In this document: piece after piece, positions 35,807 through 46,082 of the stretch
Layout of the letters: the number at the start of each line of letters is the position of its first letter
How positions within the stretch are numbered: position 1 is the stretch's first letter
From: Rahnella sikkimica
GTDB lineage: Bacteria; Pseudomonadota; Gammaproteobacteria; Enterobacterales; Enterobacteriaceae
Length of the DNA: 64,000 nucleotides
Direction: 5' to 3'
Assembly: GCF_002951615.1 (NCBI RefSeq)
Contig: NZ_CP019062.1
Location: 3,348,001 to 3,412,000, forward strand
The notes under the pieces: generated by a model
What the model saw: the letters and a program-made list of their open reading frames with translations, nothing else
Told to the model about the DNA's origin: nothing
The model's database searches: none
Translations under genes and position numbers: made by a program

Positions 35807-38800
35807 ATGACCGGATTTCCTGCCGCACGGCAGTTCGATATGACCGCCATCGGCGGCCCGATTGTTCAGGGTTCTCTGGGCGTGATGATTGGCGCACCGA
35901 CCGGCGTGGCTTGCTCGGTTTGCCCCGGCGGTGTGGTGGTAGGCAACCCCGTTAACCCATCCCTCGGTGCCAAAGTCCTGCCCGGCGAGACCGATATCGC
36001 GCTGCCCGCTTCTTTGCCTTTTGTCCTTTCGCGTGCTTACAGCAGCTATAAAACTGGCACGCCTGCGCCGGTCGGGATGTTCGGCCCCGGCTGGTCGGCG
36101 GCGGCGGATATCCGCCTGCAAATCCGCACCGATGAACTCATCCTTAACGACAATGCCGGGCGGAGCATTCATTTTCATCACCTGCCGCCGGGGCATATCG
36201 CCTTCAGCCACAGCGAAAATCTCTGGCTGGCGCGCGGTGGTGTTGATACGCAAATCGGGGCGCATCCGCTCAGTAAGTTGTGGCTAACGTTGCCGGACGA
36301 ACTGCGCAACAGCCCGCATTATTACTTCGTGACCAATGACGCCACCGGGCCGTGGTGGATTTTAGGCTGCGTGCAGTTGCCCGAAACCTCAGAAGACGTA
36401 TTGCCGCGACCGTTGCCGTCGTCACGTGTGCTTTTTGGTTTGTGCGACCGCTTTGGTCATCAGCTTAATTATCGTCGCGACACGGAAGGTGAATTTGCCG
36501 GGCAGATTACCGGTATCACCGACAGTTGCGGGCGGCGCTTTCGCCTTGAGCTGATAACAGTGCCGGACTTCAAACCCGCGCCGGATAACGGCTGGGGCTC
36601 GGACTGCGGCGTACGGCTTGCCGCCGTCTGGCTGACGAAAGATTTAGCGTTTCCGGACTTGCCGGCCAGACCGCTGGTGCGCTACGACTTCACGCCACGC
36701 GGCGAGCTGAAAACCGTGTATGACCGCGCGGGCGAAGTGGTTCGCAAGTTTGACTGGCACAGTGAAAATACCGGCCTGATGATTGCCCACCGCTACGCCG
36801 GACGCCCGGCATCCCGCTACGTTTACGACGCGTCCGGAAAAGTCATTTCGCAGGTCAATCCCGGTGGCCTGAGTTATCAGTTTGAATACTCCAAAAACCT
36901 GACCCGCGTCACCGACAGCCTCGGGCGTTTACGCGTCTATCATTTCGAAGGCGAGCAGGGACTTCGCCGCGTGGTCAGACTTGAGCAGGCAGACGGCAGC
37001 TGCACGCAAAGCGCGTTCAACAACCGCGGCCAGCTGATATCCCAGACCGATGTCTCCGGGCGCACCACCGAATTTCATATCAACCCGGCCAGTGGCACGC
37101 TGGGCGCGATTTTGCATCCGGGCGGCGAAAAGCGCAGCCAGTTCAACTACAACCCGCAGGGACAACTGGTTTGCAGCACCACGCCCGACGGACGCCGCGT
37201 GAGCAGGGAATATGATGCACTGGGACGTCTGACCGCTGACACCGACGCGCTGCACCAGACCCGTCGCTATCATTACGCCGACGATAAAAGTGCACAGCCC
37301 AGCGCCACCGAAGACGCGGCGGGCGGGCGTCAGACGCTGGAATGGAATGCCGCCGGTTTGCTGGCCGCTTTCACTGACTGCTCCGGTTTCAAAACGACTT
37401 ACCGCTATAACCGCGACGGTCAGCCGCTGGAAATCCTGCACGAAGTAGGAATGAAAACCCGCTTTGCGTACGATGCGCGCGGACGTCGGATATCGCGTGA
37501 AGATGCCAGCGGAGCAAAAACACACTGGGAATATAACGCCGCCGGAGACGTCATCACCGTCACCCGACCGGACGGCAGCCAGAGCACGCAAACCTATGAC
37601 GAGCGCGGTAATCCAACCGCACAAAACGAAGGCGGGCTGACCCGTCAGACTGAGTTCGACAGCGCCGGAAGGCTGATGCGGCTGGTTAACGAAAACGGCG
37701 CTGACACGAAATTCAGCTACGACGTCATGGACCGGCTGATTCAGGAGGTTGCCTTTGACGGGCGCGTGCAGAGTTATCAGTACAACATCGCCGGTCAGCT
37801 AATCCGCAGCGACGATGCCGGGCTGATGACGCACTGGCATTACGATGATGAAGGCCAGCTTATCCGCCAGCAGCGCCCCGAAACGAACGACGGTCCGGAC
37901 GACGTGCTCTGGCAGTATGACGCCGCCGGGCGCGTCACCGAAACCGCCCACCGCAGCGAAACCCATCTGGTCAGCGTGCGCTTTCAGTACGACGCGAATG
38001 ACAACCTTAACGGCGAACGGCAGATAATCCGCAACGCCCACGGAGACCTGCTCTGGCAGCACACCGCGGTGCGCGGCTTCGACGTGCGCGGCTTTGAATC
38101 CGCCGTCCGCTACGACGGCCTGCCGGAAATCCGCTGGCAAACTTACGGCCCCGGCCATCTTCTGGGCGTAAAACTCGGCGATGACGTGCTGCTGGAAATC
38201 ACCCGCGACAGGCTTCACCGCGAAACTACGCGCCGGTTCGGCGACGGCTGGCAGAGTGAAAATGTCTATTCACTCACCGGACAACTCGCCGCGCAGCACA
38301 CGCCGGACGTCGGCCATCCGAACCTGAAACGCCATTACCACTACAACGCCGCCGGTCAGATGACGCAGATGACCACCGGCCTCGGCGACCATCATTACGC
38401 CTATACCCCGGCCGGACGACTGAACAGCGTCAGCTCGCCGGACGGTTTTCTCGCCACCTTCACCGACGCTGCCGGTAACCGCAACTGCACGCACCCCGAC
38501 CTGAATACGCCGTCCGCCGACACGCTGCCGGTCTGGTATCAAAACCGCATCCAGCGCGACGAAAGGTACATCTATGAACACGACAAATTTGGCAACCTGA
38601 CGGAAAAACGCCCGTACCGCGCTGGCTGGAGGGAAGCACCGCGCGGCGCCATCAGCCACTTCACCTACGACCAGGCGCACCGGCTGACGCGTCTGAAAAT
38701 GGAAGAGGAAGGCCAGATTCAGACGCAGGCGCGCTATATCTACGACCCGCTCGGGCGGCGCGTCGGCAAGCACGTGACGCAACTCCATCCGCAGTCCGGC

Positions 38801-39901
38801 GAAACAGAAACCCAGAACATCTGGTTCGGCTGGGACGGCGACCGCCTGGTGCTGACCGAAAACCGCGACACCCAGCTTCACACGATTTATCACCCGAACA
38901 GTTTCGTCCCGCTTCTGCGCGCCGAACACGCGCGCATGGAGGACAGCCACCGTTCGCTGGCAGAAAAACTCGAAGAGGAAAACGGCAGCGCGTTGCCGAC
39001 CGAACTGCATCTGCGCCTGAATGAAATCGAAAAGGACATCCGTAAAAACCACCTCAGCGACGACAATCAGCAGTGGCTGCACGCCGTCGGCCTGAAAGCC
39101 GAAAACCTCGCGCTGTGGCTCGACCCACTGCCGCAGGGTGACGCACTAAAACTACATCTTTATCACTGTGACCACCTCGGCACACCCATTGCGCTGATTA
39201 ATCACAAAACCAGCAAAGTGGAATGGAGCGCGGTCATGGACGTCTGGGGCAACGCGGTGGATATTTTCAACCCGTACAAACTGCGCCAGCCCATCAAAAT
39301 GCAGGGGCAGCATTATGACGAGGAATCGGGGCTGCATTACAACCGGCACCGTTATTATGACCCGATGCAGGGACGGTATATTACGCAGGATCCGATTGGG
39401 TTGAGAGGGGGGTGGAACGGGTATATTTATCCAACGGATCCATTAGATGCCGTTGACCCATTGGGCTTAATGTTTTTGGCTGCATGGATTCCGGCACTAA
39501 CTGCTGCCAGTGAAGGCGCTATAGTTAGTGGAACCATTGCAGGAGGTACGACCGCAGCGGGTTCTGCTGGCGGCGTGATTCTTGCGGGGGTAGCGGGAGC
39601 CGCAGTATTAACAACATCAGGTGACTCTGCTAGTTCTGGGGATTTGGCTAAGTGCAAGGAAAAGCGATCCTGCCACCCTTGCAAGACCACAAATGGCAGT
39701 AGCGTCCCTATCGGCACCATCGGATATAGAGTAGATTTAGTTCCTCCATCACAACCGCATTATCCATTTACAGGCAATCACGTTCATTTGTACAAGGCAA
39801 ATCAAAATCCTAATAATTGTCGATGTTTTTGGAGTAAACTTGATGTTATAAGTCCCCCTCCGCCTCCTGGAGCGATCCCTCATAGCGAATTTGCGAGTTA
39901 A
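35807..39901 (+). CDS. PAAR-domain Rhs polymorphic toxin
   Basis: A 1364-aa Rhs protein. A PAAR-like domain covers roughly residues 1-60 (FPAARQFDMTAIGGPIVQGS), then a DUF6531-type segment (VLPGETDIALPASLPFVLSR) and a long series of YD/RHS repeats. The core ends with the usual [26 protein letters not shown] and DPLGL. From about residue 1222 a variable 143-residue C-terminal tip follows, with a Cys-rich start (CKEKRSCHPCKTTNGSSVP) and a conserved-looking HVHLYKANQNPNNCRCFW block. I have seen similar tips in Rhs toxins but cannot name the activity. The PAAR domain points to type VI secretion delivery, though no vgrG, hcp or EagR gene is in the window. Base composition turns A/T-rich exactly at the tip. 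Confidence 0.95.
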   Translation: MTGFPAARQFDMTAIGGPIVQGSLGVMIGAPTGVACSVCPGGVVVGNPVNPSLGAKVLPGETDIALPASLPFVLSRAYSSYKTGTPAPVGMFGPGWSAAADIRLQIRTDELILNDNAGRSIHFHHLPPGHIAFSHSENLWLARGGVDTQIGAHPLSKLWLTLPDELRNSPHYYFVTNDATGPWWILGCVQLPETSEDVLPRPLPSSRVLFGLCDRFGHQLNYRRDTEGEFAGQITGITDSCGRRFRLELITVPDFKPAPDNGWGSDCGVRLAAVWLTKDLAFPDLPARPLVRYDFTPRGELKTVYDRAGEVVRKFDWHSENTGLMIAHRYAGRPASRYVYDASGKVISQVNPGGLSYQFEYSKNLTRVTDSLGRLRVYHFEGEQGLRRVVRLEQADGSCTQSAFNNRGQLISQTDVSGRTTEFHINPASGTLGAILHPGGEKRSQFNYNPQGQLVCSTTPDGRRVSREYDALGRLTADTDALHQTRRYHYADDKSAQPSATEDAAGGRQTLEWNAAGLLAAFTDCSGFKTTYRYNRDGQPLEILHEVGMKTRFAYDARGRRISREDASGAKTHWEYNAAGDVITVTRPDGSQSTQTYDERGNPTAQNEGGLTRQTEFDSAGRLMRLVNENGADTKFSYDVMDRLIQEVAFDGRVQSYQYNIAGQLIRSDDAGLMTHWHYDDEGQLIRQQRPETNDGPDDVLWQYDAAGRVTETAHRSETHLVSVRFQYDANDNLNGERQIIRNAHGDLLWQHTAVRGFDVRGFESAVRYDGLPEIRWQTYGPGHLLGVKLGDDVLLEITRDRLHRETTRRFGDGWQSENVYSLTGQLAAQHTPDVGHPNLKRHYHYNAAGQMTQMTTGLGDHHYAYTPAGRLNSVSSPDGFLATFTDAAGNRNCTHPDLNTPSADTLPVWYQNRIQRDERYIYEHDKFGNLTEKRPYRAGWREAPRGAISHFTYDQAHRLTRLKMEEEGQIQTQARYIYDPLGRRVGKHVTQLHPQSGETETQNIWFGWDGDRLVLTENRDTQLHTIYHPNSFVPLLRAEHARMEDSHRSLAEKLEEENGSALPTELHLRLNEIEKDIRKNHLSDDNQQWLHAVGLKAENLALWLDPLPQGDALKLHLYHCDHLGTPIALINHKTSKVEWSAVMDVWGNAVDIFNPYKLRQPIKMQGQHYDEESGLHYNRHRYYDPMQGRYITQDPIGLRGGWNGYIYPTDPLDAVDPLGLMFLAAWIPALTAASEGAIVSGTIAGGTTAAGSAGGVILAGVAGAAVLTTSGDSASSGDLAKCKEKRSCHPCKTTNGSSVPIGTIGYRVDLVPPSQPHYPFTGNHVHLYKANQNPNNCRCFWSKLDVISPPPPPGAIPHSEFAS
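39207..39418 (+). repeat. Rhs core end, donor copy of a 212-bp duplication
   Basis: This segment of the Rhs gene is repeated at 40397-40608 with about 90% identity (about 22 differences counted by hand), without gaps, at an offset of 1190 bases. It covers the last conserved part of the core, up to the tip junction. Confidence 0.92.
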
Positions 39902-39903
39902 TT

Positions 39904-40152
39904 ATGCAATATTTAAATGGCGATACAGTTCATATCAATGACGAGGTTCAGTTATGGGAAGGTTGTCGCGGCATAGTTGTATGTTCTGTGGATACTAATG
40001 AATATTCAGATGAATATCCGGAAATAGAGTGGAGAGATGAGCTTGAAAAAGGAGTTTTAATTTTATCAGATCAAACGGGGCTAATACACTATGAAGAACC
40101 AGATCAGGATTTAATTCTAATTAAAAGAGACTCAATGCAATATAAAAGTTGA
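39904..40152 (+). CDS. Probable immunity protein of the Rhs toxin
   Basis: An 82-aa acidic protein (MQYLNGDTVHINDEVQLWEG at the start) beginning 2 bases after the Rhs stop. The small size, low GC, strong acidity (EYSDEYPEIEWRDELEK) and position right after a toxin tip fit a cognate immunity protein. Similar small proteins follow Rhs tips with the NPNNCRCFW block, as far as I recall. There is no signal peptide, so it should act in the cytoplasm. The 244 bases that follow, up to 40396, hold no gene I can support. Confidence 0.75.
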   Translation: MQYLNGDTVHINDEVQLWEGCRGIVVCSVDTNEYSDEYPEIEWRDELEKGVLILSDQTGLIHYEEPDQDLILIKRDSMQYKS

Positions 40153-40396
40153 TTTTTCAAGAAGATTTTCATTTGTGGGAAATAAATCTGGTTCGCTTGG
40201 AGCAGAGCCTCGGTACAGATGGGTTTGTAAGAATAAGCTCCCCATCAACCAACTAAATGTGCTTTCGATTAGGGTGATCATGAGTAATTATACACTACCG
40301 TATAAGGTTCTGTATTTTGACCATCATGACTTATAGGTGCTGTCAATGAAATCATGAAGGAAGCGTTATACTGAAGGATTGCTAAATGATAAAATT

Positions 40397-41091
40397 AAAC
40401 CAGCAAAGTCGAATGGAGCGCGGTGATGGACGTCTGGGGCAACGCGGTGGATGTTTTCAATCCGTATAAACTGCGTCAGCCCATCAGAATGCAGGGCCAG
40501 CATTACGATGAAGAATCGGGGCTGCATTACAACCGTCACCGTTATTACGACCCGATGCTGGGGAGATATATTACGCAGGATCTAATTGGGTTGAGAGGAG
40601 GATGGAATTTATATGCTTATGTAATTAATAAACCATTAAAATATTCGTATCCCAAAGGCCTATGCGTTGAAGATGCTTGTATTCTCGAAGGTGCAGCCGC
40701 AATTGCAATTTATGGTTTACTCATGGGAGCTGCTGGAAACCAAGGTAGTCAGGGGAAAGTAAATACTGATGACTATGGGCGAGCGGTTGATCCTGAAGCT
40801 GAAATTCTAACTGAAAATCATCAATATGGTATAAACCGAGGTGGCAATTGCACGCCTGATGACTTAAGCGCATTACAAGCAGAAAAAAACAAGTTATGTA
40901 ATCAATCCAGAGCTTGCGCCCCACAGATGAACAGAAGTGAATTATTCAGACGGTATGAATTAAATTTGGCATGTGGTTCTGTCAGAAAACAGATTAATAA
41001 TCAATGTTTCTCTGGAGGAGATAAAAATCATATGAATGAAGAAAACAAAGCTTATAAAACCGCAGCTGATTGCAGTGGACTGATGAAATGA
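40397..41091 (+). pseudogene. Displaced Rhs tip: core fragment plus second toxin domain
   Basis: The first 212 bases copy the Rhs core end, in the same frame. Directly upstream an in-frame TAA (40396) closes the frame, so there is no N-terminus, PAAR or signal. The first possible starts are GTG 40423 and ATG 40426. The tip beyond the core differs completely from the first toxin: a short hydrophobic stretch ([16 protein letters not shown]), then a Cys-rich domain with [20 protein letters not shown] and [14 protein letters not shown]. This recalls a predicted polymorphic-toxin domain with conserved CxxxL and GGD...H features; the name is uncertain. The DPLGL junction is degenerate (YPKGL). It is best read as a silent tip cassette, usable by recombination with the full Rhs gene. 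Confidence 0.85.
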
Positions 41092-41573
41092 AAGAAATTG
41101 ACTTTATGAACAAGGGTAACGTGTTAGGTGAATTAAAGAGATCATTTATAAACGCCCTCCTCCCTAATTTACCTATCACAATGAAAGGGATGGATGATCC
41201 CGAAAGAGTTTTCAACTTCTTCTCAGGAAGGACCTGGATGGATATCATAAACACGTTAGATCTTAGCAAAGATGCTTACGCTTTAGATCTCGGGGTAGGA
41301 TTTTTAGACAGAAAAGACTTCCTATATTACATACCTCTTTACATCTATGCATCCTTGTTAAATAGAACTGAGTTTCGGGTATTTGAAGCAGACTTCATCC
41401 AATACTATCTTTGCCCAGACCATCAGAATAGTGACTGTTTTTTAAATTTCGTCCTCGGCCTCACCGATGAACAACTTAATATTATATCAAGATTTATGAA
41501 ATGGGAGTCTGATGTAAATAAATTGTCATTTGCAAAGAAAGCTTACATAGACTTCTGGGATTTGTATTTATAA
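41088..41573 (+). CDS. Probable immunity protein of the displaced Rhs tip
   Basis: A protein of about 161 aa whose ATG overlaps the toxin-tip stop (ATGA). A TTG start 18 bases upstream is in frame but less likely. It is A/T-rich and rich in aromatic residues ([27 protein letters not shown]), with no clear membrane segment or signal. Position and composition fit an immunity protein for the second tip. I do not recognise the family. Retention of an intact immunity gene next to a headless toxin is typical of Rhs orphan cassettes. Confidence 0.7.
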   Translation: MKEIDFMNKGNVLGELKRSFINALLPNLPITMKGMDDPERVFNFFSGRTWMDIINTLDLSKDAYALDLGVGFLDRKDFLYYIPLYIYASLLNRTEFRVFEADFIQYYLCPDHQNSDCFLNFVLGLTDEQLNIISRFMKWESDVNKLSFAKKAYIDFWDLYL

Positions 41574-41599
41574 AAATTCAAAATATAAAAACAACACTG

Positions 41600-41932
41600 G
41601 TGATAATCATTATACTTGCAATCTCCCGCGCTCTTTTTACAAAAGCAGCTGAAGAAAAACAACCCGACTGCGATTTACAGTTTAGGGCATATATACAATT
41701 ATGGATTAGGCGTGAATCAAGACTATACGCTTGCCGCAAATTTCTATCTTCAAACTACACAGTTAGGATCCCCTGGAGCTAAAAATTCATTAGCATTATT
41801 CTATGCGCTAGGATTGGGAGGTCTTTCCCCCAATATAACTCAGGCTTTATAATTAATAATAGATTAAGCCAGGCAGGCTATCCGGCGTTGAAAATAAAAC
41901 ATACTGATCCAGAACAGGCAACTGAAAACTAG
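41600..41932 (+). pseudogene. Decayed Sel1-repeat protein gene
   Basis: Frame 41616-41852 encodes a Sel1-like repeat (AIYSLGHIYNYGLGVNQDYT, then AANFYLQTTQLGSPGAKNSL) without an ATG or ribosome site. It stops early, and the apparent C-terminal end (AGYPALKIKHTDPEQATEN, ending TAG at about 41932) continues in another frame. Sel1-repeat proteins are common beside Rhs and T6SS toxins, often as immunity or accessory proteins. It looks like a remnant of an older toxin-immunity cassette. From 41933 to 42027 I see nothing. Confidence 0.65.
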
Positions 41933-42027
41933 CGATGTGTCGTTTTATTATCGTGTCAGGTGACCGTATTTACGCTCACCTTTGATTAATCGAGTGGCAG
42001 TGACACCAAATTATATACAGAGTCTGG

Positions 42028-42054
42028 AAAATCCCCGACGGCTTGCCGGGGATT
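42028..42054 (-). terminator. Terminator after glgP
   Basis: A stem (AATCCCCG / CGGGGATT) lies 34 bases after the glgP stop, with TTTT following on the minus strand. It ends the glg operon. Confidence 0.8.
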
Positions 42055-42087
42055 CATGTCAGCTTGTTTTATCTTCAAAACTTCCCG

Positions 42088-44535
42088 CTATAACTTCACC
42101 GGCTTAATATTCCAGATCTCATCCGCATATTCCTGAATCGTACGGTCTGACGAGAAATAGCCCATGTTGGCGATGTTATGCAGTGTGCACCGCGTCCACT
42201 CTTCCGGCAGTTTATACAGCTCGTCGACTTTATCCTGCGTATCGACATAACTGCGGTAATCCGCCAGCACCTGATAGTGGTCACCCAGATTCACCAGCGA
42301 ATCGAACAGATTCGTGTAACGCTTTGGTTCGCCAGGGCTGAATACGCCGGTGGCGATTTGCGTCAGCACCTGATGCAGTTCGGCATCCTGCTCAAAGTAC
42401 GAATGCGGGTTGTAGCCTTTTTGTCGCAGTTCTTCGACTTGGGGTGTGGTATTGCCGAAGATAAAGATGTTTTCCTCGCCCACGTGTTCAAGCATTTCGA
42501 CGTTCGCGCCGTCCAGTGTGCCAATCGTCAGCGCGCCGTTTAACGCGAATTTCATGTTACTCGTTCCCGATGCTTCAGTTCCCGCCAGCGAGATCTGTTC
42601 GGAAAGATCGGCCGCCGGAATGATCATCTGCGCCAGACTCACGCTGTAGTTCGGAATAAACACGACTTTCAGTTTATTGCCAATACGCGGATCGTTGTTG
42701 ATCACCGCCGCCACATCGTTGATCAACCGGATGATCTGCTTCGCGGCGTAATAGGCCGACGCCGCTTTACCGGCGAAAATCACCGTGCGCGGCACCCAGT
42801 TGGCGTCCGGCTCTTCCAGAATACGGTTATATCGCGTGATGACGTGCAGCACGTTCATCAGCTGGCGTTTGTATTCGTGAATGCGTTTAATCTGCACATC
42901 GAACAGACTTTTCGGATCAACAACAATATTCAGTTTCTGGGCGATAAACAGCGCCAGCCGTTTTTTGTTATCCAGCTTGGCTTTGCGGATCGCCTGCAGG
43001 AAGCTCGGATAATCCAAATTTTGTTGCAGTTCCGACAGTTCGCTGAGATCAGAACGCCAGGTCTGGCCGATGGCGTCATCAATGACCGCTGACAGCGGTT
43101 TGTTGGCCAGCGCCAGCCAACGCCGCGGTGTGACACCGTTGGTTTTATTGCAGAAGCGATCCGGGTAAATATGCGCAAAATCGGCAAACAACGACTGCAC
43201 CATCAGATCAGAATGCAGCGCAGATACGCCGTTCACTTTATGGCTGGCAATCACCGCCAGCCACGCCATCCGCACTTTACGGCCGTTGCCTTCATCGATA
43301 ATAGACACGCGCGACAGCAGGCCGTTATCGTTGGGGACTTGTTCCGCCACTTCTTTGAGGAAGTGATCGTTAATCTGGAAAATGATTTCGAGATGACGCG
43401 GCAGGATCTTGCCGATCATGTCCACCGGCCAGGTTTCCAGTGCTTCGCTCATCAGCGTGTGGTTGGTGTACGAGAACACCCTACACACGGTTTCCCATGC
43501 GTCTTTCCACTCGAATTTATGCTCGTCAATCAGTAACCGCATCAGCTCAGGGATCGACAGCACCGGGTGCGTATCGTTGAGGTGAATGGCAATTTTGTCG
43601 GCCAGATTGTCGTAGGTATGGTGCGTGGTGTAATGACGGTTGAGGATGTCCTGCACGGTCGCCGACACCAGGAAATACTCCTGACGCAGACGCAGTTCAC
43701 GGCCCGAATAGGTAGAATCGTCCGGGTACAACACGCGCGATACGTTCTCGGAATGGTTTTTATCTTCCACCGCCGCGAAGTAGTCGCCCTGATTAAATTT
43801 ACCCAGATTGATTTCGTTACTGGCCTGTGCGCCCCACAGCCGGAGCGTGTTGGTGGCGTCGGTATCGTAGCCGGGAATGACCTGATCGTAGGCGCAGGCA
43901 ATAACTTCTTCGGTTTCCAGCCAGCGGGTTTTCACGCCCTCATGCTGGACGCGGCCACCGAAACGCACTTTATAACGGGTGTTGTAGCGCTGGAATTCCC
44001 ACGGGTTACCGTATTCCAGCCAGTAATCCGGTGACTCTTTTTGCTCACCGTTGACGATGTTTTGCGCGAACATGCCGTATTCGTAACGGATGCCGTAACC
44101 GCGCCCCGGCAGTGCCAGCGTGGCCAGCGAATCGAGGAAACAGGCCGCCAGACGCCCCAGACCGCCGTTGCCTAAACCGGGGTCATTCTCTTCGCCGATC
44201 AGTTCTTCGAGGTCAAAACCCATTTCATCTAGCGCGCTTTTGAGGTCATCATAAATACCCATCGCGAGCAGCGCGTTAGAGAGCGTCCGCCCAATCAGAA
44301 ACTCCATCGACAGATAATAAACCTGCCGGACGTCCTGTGAGGTTTGCGCCCGGTTGGAGCGCAGCCAGCGTTCCACCATACGATCGCGTACCGCAAACAA
44401 GGTGGCATTCAGCCAGTCATGCTGCGTCGCAATGGACGGATCTTTGCCGATAATAAACATCAATTTATAAGCAATAGAGTGTTTCAGCGCTTCGACACTG
44501 ACTGTCGGTGAGTTGTAATTAAACGGTGAAGTCAT
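42088..44535 (-). CDS. glgP: Glycogen phosphorylase GlgP
   Basis: An 815-aa GT35 phosphorylase that releases glucose-1-phosphate from glycogen. The PLP-lysine block [19 protein letters not shown] and the [19 protein letters not shown] segment are present. The length equals E. coli GlgP (815 aa). It is the last gene of glgBXCAP, 38 bases after glgA. The same fold family occurs as MalP at 18919-21333. Confidence 0.98.
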   Translation of the reverse strand: MTSPFNYNSPTVSVEALKHSIAYKLMFIIGKDPSIATQHDWLNATLFAVRDRMVERWLRSNRAQTSQDVRQVYYLSMEFLIGRTLSNALLAMGIYDDLKSALDEMGFDLEELIGEENDPGLGNGGLGRLAACFLDSLATLALPGRGYGIRYEYGMFAQNIVNGEQKESPDYWLEYGNPWEFQRYNTRYKVRFGGRVQHEGVKTRWLETEEVIACAYDQVIPGYDTDATNTLRLWGAQASNEINLGKFNQGDYFAAVEDKNHSENVSRVLYPDDSTYSGRELRLRQEYFLVSATVQDILNRHYTTHHTYDNLADKIAIHLNDTHPVLSIPELMRLLIDEHKFEWKDAWETVCRVFSYTNHTLMSEALETWPVDMIGKILPRHLEIIFQINDHFLKEVAEQVPNDNGLLSRVSIIDEGNGRKVRMAWLAVIASHKVNGVSALHSDLMVQSLFADFAHIYPDRFCNKTNGVTPRRWLALANKPLSAVIDDAIGQTWRSDLSELSELQQNLDYPSFLQAIRKAKLDNKKRLALFIAQKLNIVVDPKSLFDVQIKRIHEYKRQLMNVLHVITRYNRILEEPDANWVPRTVIFAGKAASAYYAAKQIIRLINDVAAVINNDPRIGNKLKVVFIPNYSVSLAQMIIPAADLSEQISLAGTEASGTSNMKFALNGALTIGTLDGANVEMLEHVGEENIFIFGNTTPQVEELRQKGYNPHSYFEQDAELHQVLTQIATGVFSPGEPKRYTNLFDSLVNLGDHYQVLADYRSYVDTQDKVDELYKLPEEWTRCTLHNIANMGYFSSDRTIQEYADEIWNIKPVKL

Positions 44536-44573
44536 AACGTTACATTCCCGGTCTGGTGAGCTATGTTCAGGGT

Positions 44574-46010
44574 TCAGGACAACAGACGGTTGTACAGCGT
44601 GAGATATTCCTGCGCTGCCACCTTCCAGCCGAAATCAATACCCATGGCGTGTTGTTGCACGTGTCGCCAGTGCTTAGGACGGCTCCACAAAACAAAGGCC
44701 CGGCGGATCGCATTTCCCAGCGATTTCCCCGTTGCTTCTTCAAAGACAAAACCACTGGCTGTTCCGTCGGCCAGATTTTCCAGCGCACAATCCACGACCG
44801 TATCCGCCAGCCCGCCGGTACGGCGCACCAGCGGCAATGTGCCGTATTTCAGTCCATAAAGTTGGGTTAATCCGCACGGTTCGAACCGGCTCGGCACCAT
44901 GATGACGTCAGCGCCACCGATGATTCGGTGGGAGAAGGCTTCGTGATAACCGAGCTGCACGCCGACCTGCCCCGGATTATCTGCCGCTGCCGCCAGGAAC
45001 GCCTGCTGCAACACGGCATCGCCCGCGCCGAGCAGCGCCAGCTGACCACCGCGTTCGAGCAAATCGGGCAACGCTTCGAGCACCAGATCCAGCCCTTTCT
45101 GGCTGGTCAGACGGCTGACCACGGCAAAAACCAGCCGCGAATCGTCAACATCCAGCCCCATTGCCCGTTGAAGATAGGCTTTGTTGATGGCCTTGGAACG
45201 CAAATCGTCAGCGTCATATCGGGCAGAAAGCAGGACGTCATCGCGTGGCTGCCAGATGGCTTCATCGACGCCGTTGAGAATACCGGTCAGACGCCCCTGC
45301 ATTTCGCGTTCCAGCAGCAGGGACTCCATCCCGTAGCCAAATTCCGGACGCGTGATTTCTTTAGCGTACGTCGGGCTGACGGTCGTCACATGATCGGAGT
45401 AAAACAGCCCGGCTTTCAGGTAGGAAATCTGGCCGTAGAACTCCAGCCCGTGCATCTGGAAGAATTCACGCGGGATGTAAAGCTCATCGAGATGATGCGC
45501 GCCGAACAGTCCCTGGAATGCCAGATTGTGTACGGTAAAGACCGTGCGTACCGGCGCGTTACGGGCGCGGATATACGCTGACGCCAGCCCGGCGTGCCAG
45601 TCATGAGAATGCACAATGTTAGGCTGCCAGTGCGGGTCAAAGCCCAGCGCCAGTTCGCACGCCATCCAGCTCAGCAGGGCAAAACGACGATGGTTATCCG
45701 CATAAGCGAAAGACGATTGATCGTGATACGGACTGCCGGGACGGTCGTACAAACCAGGCACATCAATGATGTAAATACCCACGCCGTCGAAGAAGCCCAG
45801 TGAAAGGGTGACATGTCCGGCGAATGTCGCCAGCGTGCCGATAACTTTGGTTTCTCCCAACCCTTTTTTGATATCGGGGAAAGCCGGAATGAGTACGCGG
45901 ACGTCAGCGCCTTCCGCAATCTGAGCGGCGGGCAATGCCCCCGCAACATCCGCAAGGCCGCCCGTTTTTAACAGCGGAAACAGCTCGGAACAAACATGTA
46001 AAACCTGCAT
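44574..46010 (-). CDS. glgA: Glycogen synthase GlgA
   Basis: A 478-aa GT5 ADP-glucose glucosyltransferase. The ADP-glucose-binding motif [13 protein letters not shown] (from Lys15) is at the N-terminus; the C-terminal half has the [19 protein letters not shown] acceptor/donor-site motif. The length fits E. coli GlgA (477 aa). It follows glgC after 72 bases that contain a perfect hairpin. Confidence 0.98.
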   Translation of the reverse strand: MQVLHVCSELFPLLKTGGLADVAGALPAAQIAEGADVRVLIPAFPDIKKGLGETKVIGTLATFAGHVTLSLGFFDGVGIYIIDVPGLYDRPGSPYHDQSSFAYADNHRRFALLSWMACELALGFDPHWQPNIVHSHDWHAGLASAYIRARNAPVRTVFTVHNLAFQGLFGAHHLDELYIPREFFQMHGLEFYGQISYLKAGLFYSDHVTTVSPTYAKEITRPEFGYGMESLLLEREMQGRLTGILNGVDEAIWQPRDDVLLSARYDADDLRSKAINKAYLQRAMGLDVDDSRLVFAVVSRLTSQKGLDLVLEALPDLLERGGQLALLGAGDAVLQQAFLAAAADNPGQVGVQLGYHEAFSHRIIGGADVIMVPSRFEPCGLTQLYGLKYGTLPLVRRTGGLADTVVDCALENLADGTASGFVFEEATGKSLGNAIRRAFVLWSRPKHWRHVQQHAMGIDFGWKVAAQEYLTLYNRLLS

Positions 46011-46030
46011 TCGCGCTCCTGATTATCCCG

Positions 46031-46056
46031 GTCACCCCGGCGTAAACCGGGGTGAC
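46031..46056. repeat. Perfect hairpin between glgC and glgA
   Basis: GTCACCCCGG and CCGGGGTGAC form an exact 10-bp stem with a 6-base loop, directly before the glgA ribosome site. No T run follows. It may stabilise the upstream mRNA or adjust glgA translation. Confidence 0.65.
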
Positions 46057-46082
46057 GAAAAATACTGCTCTCTAACGTGTCT

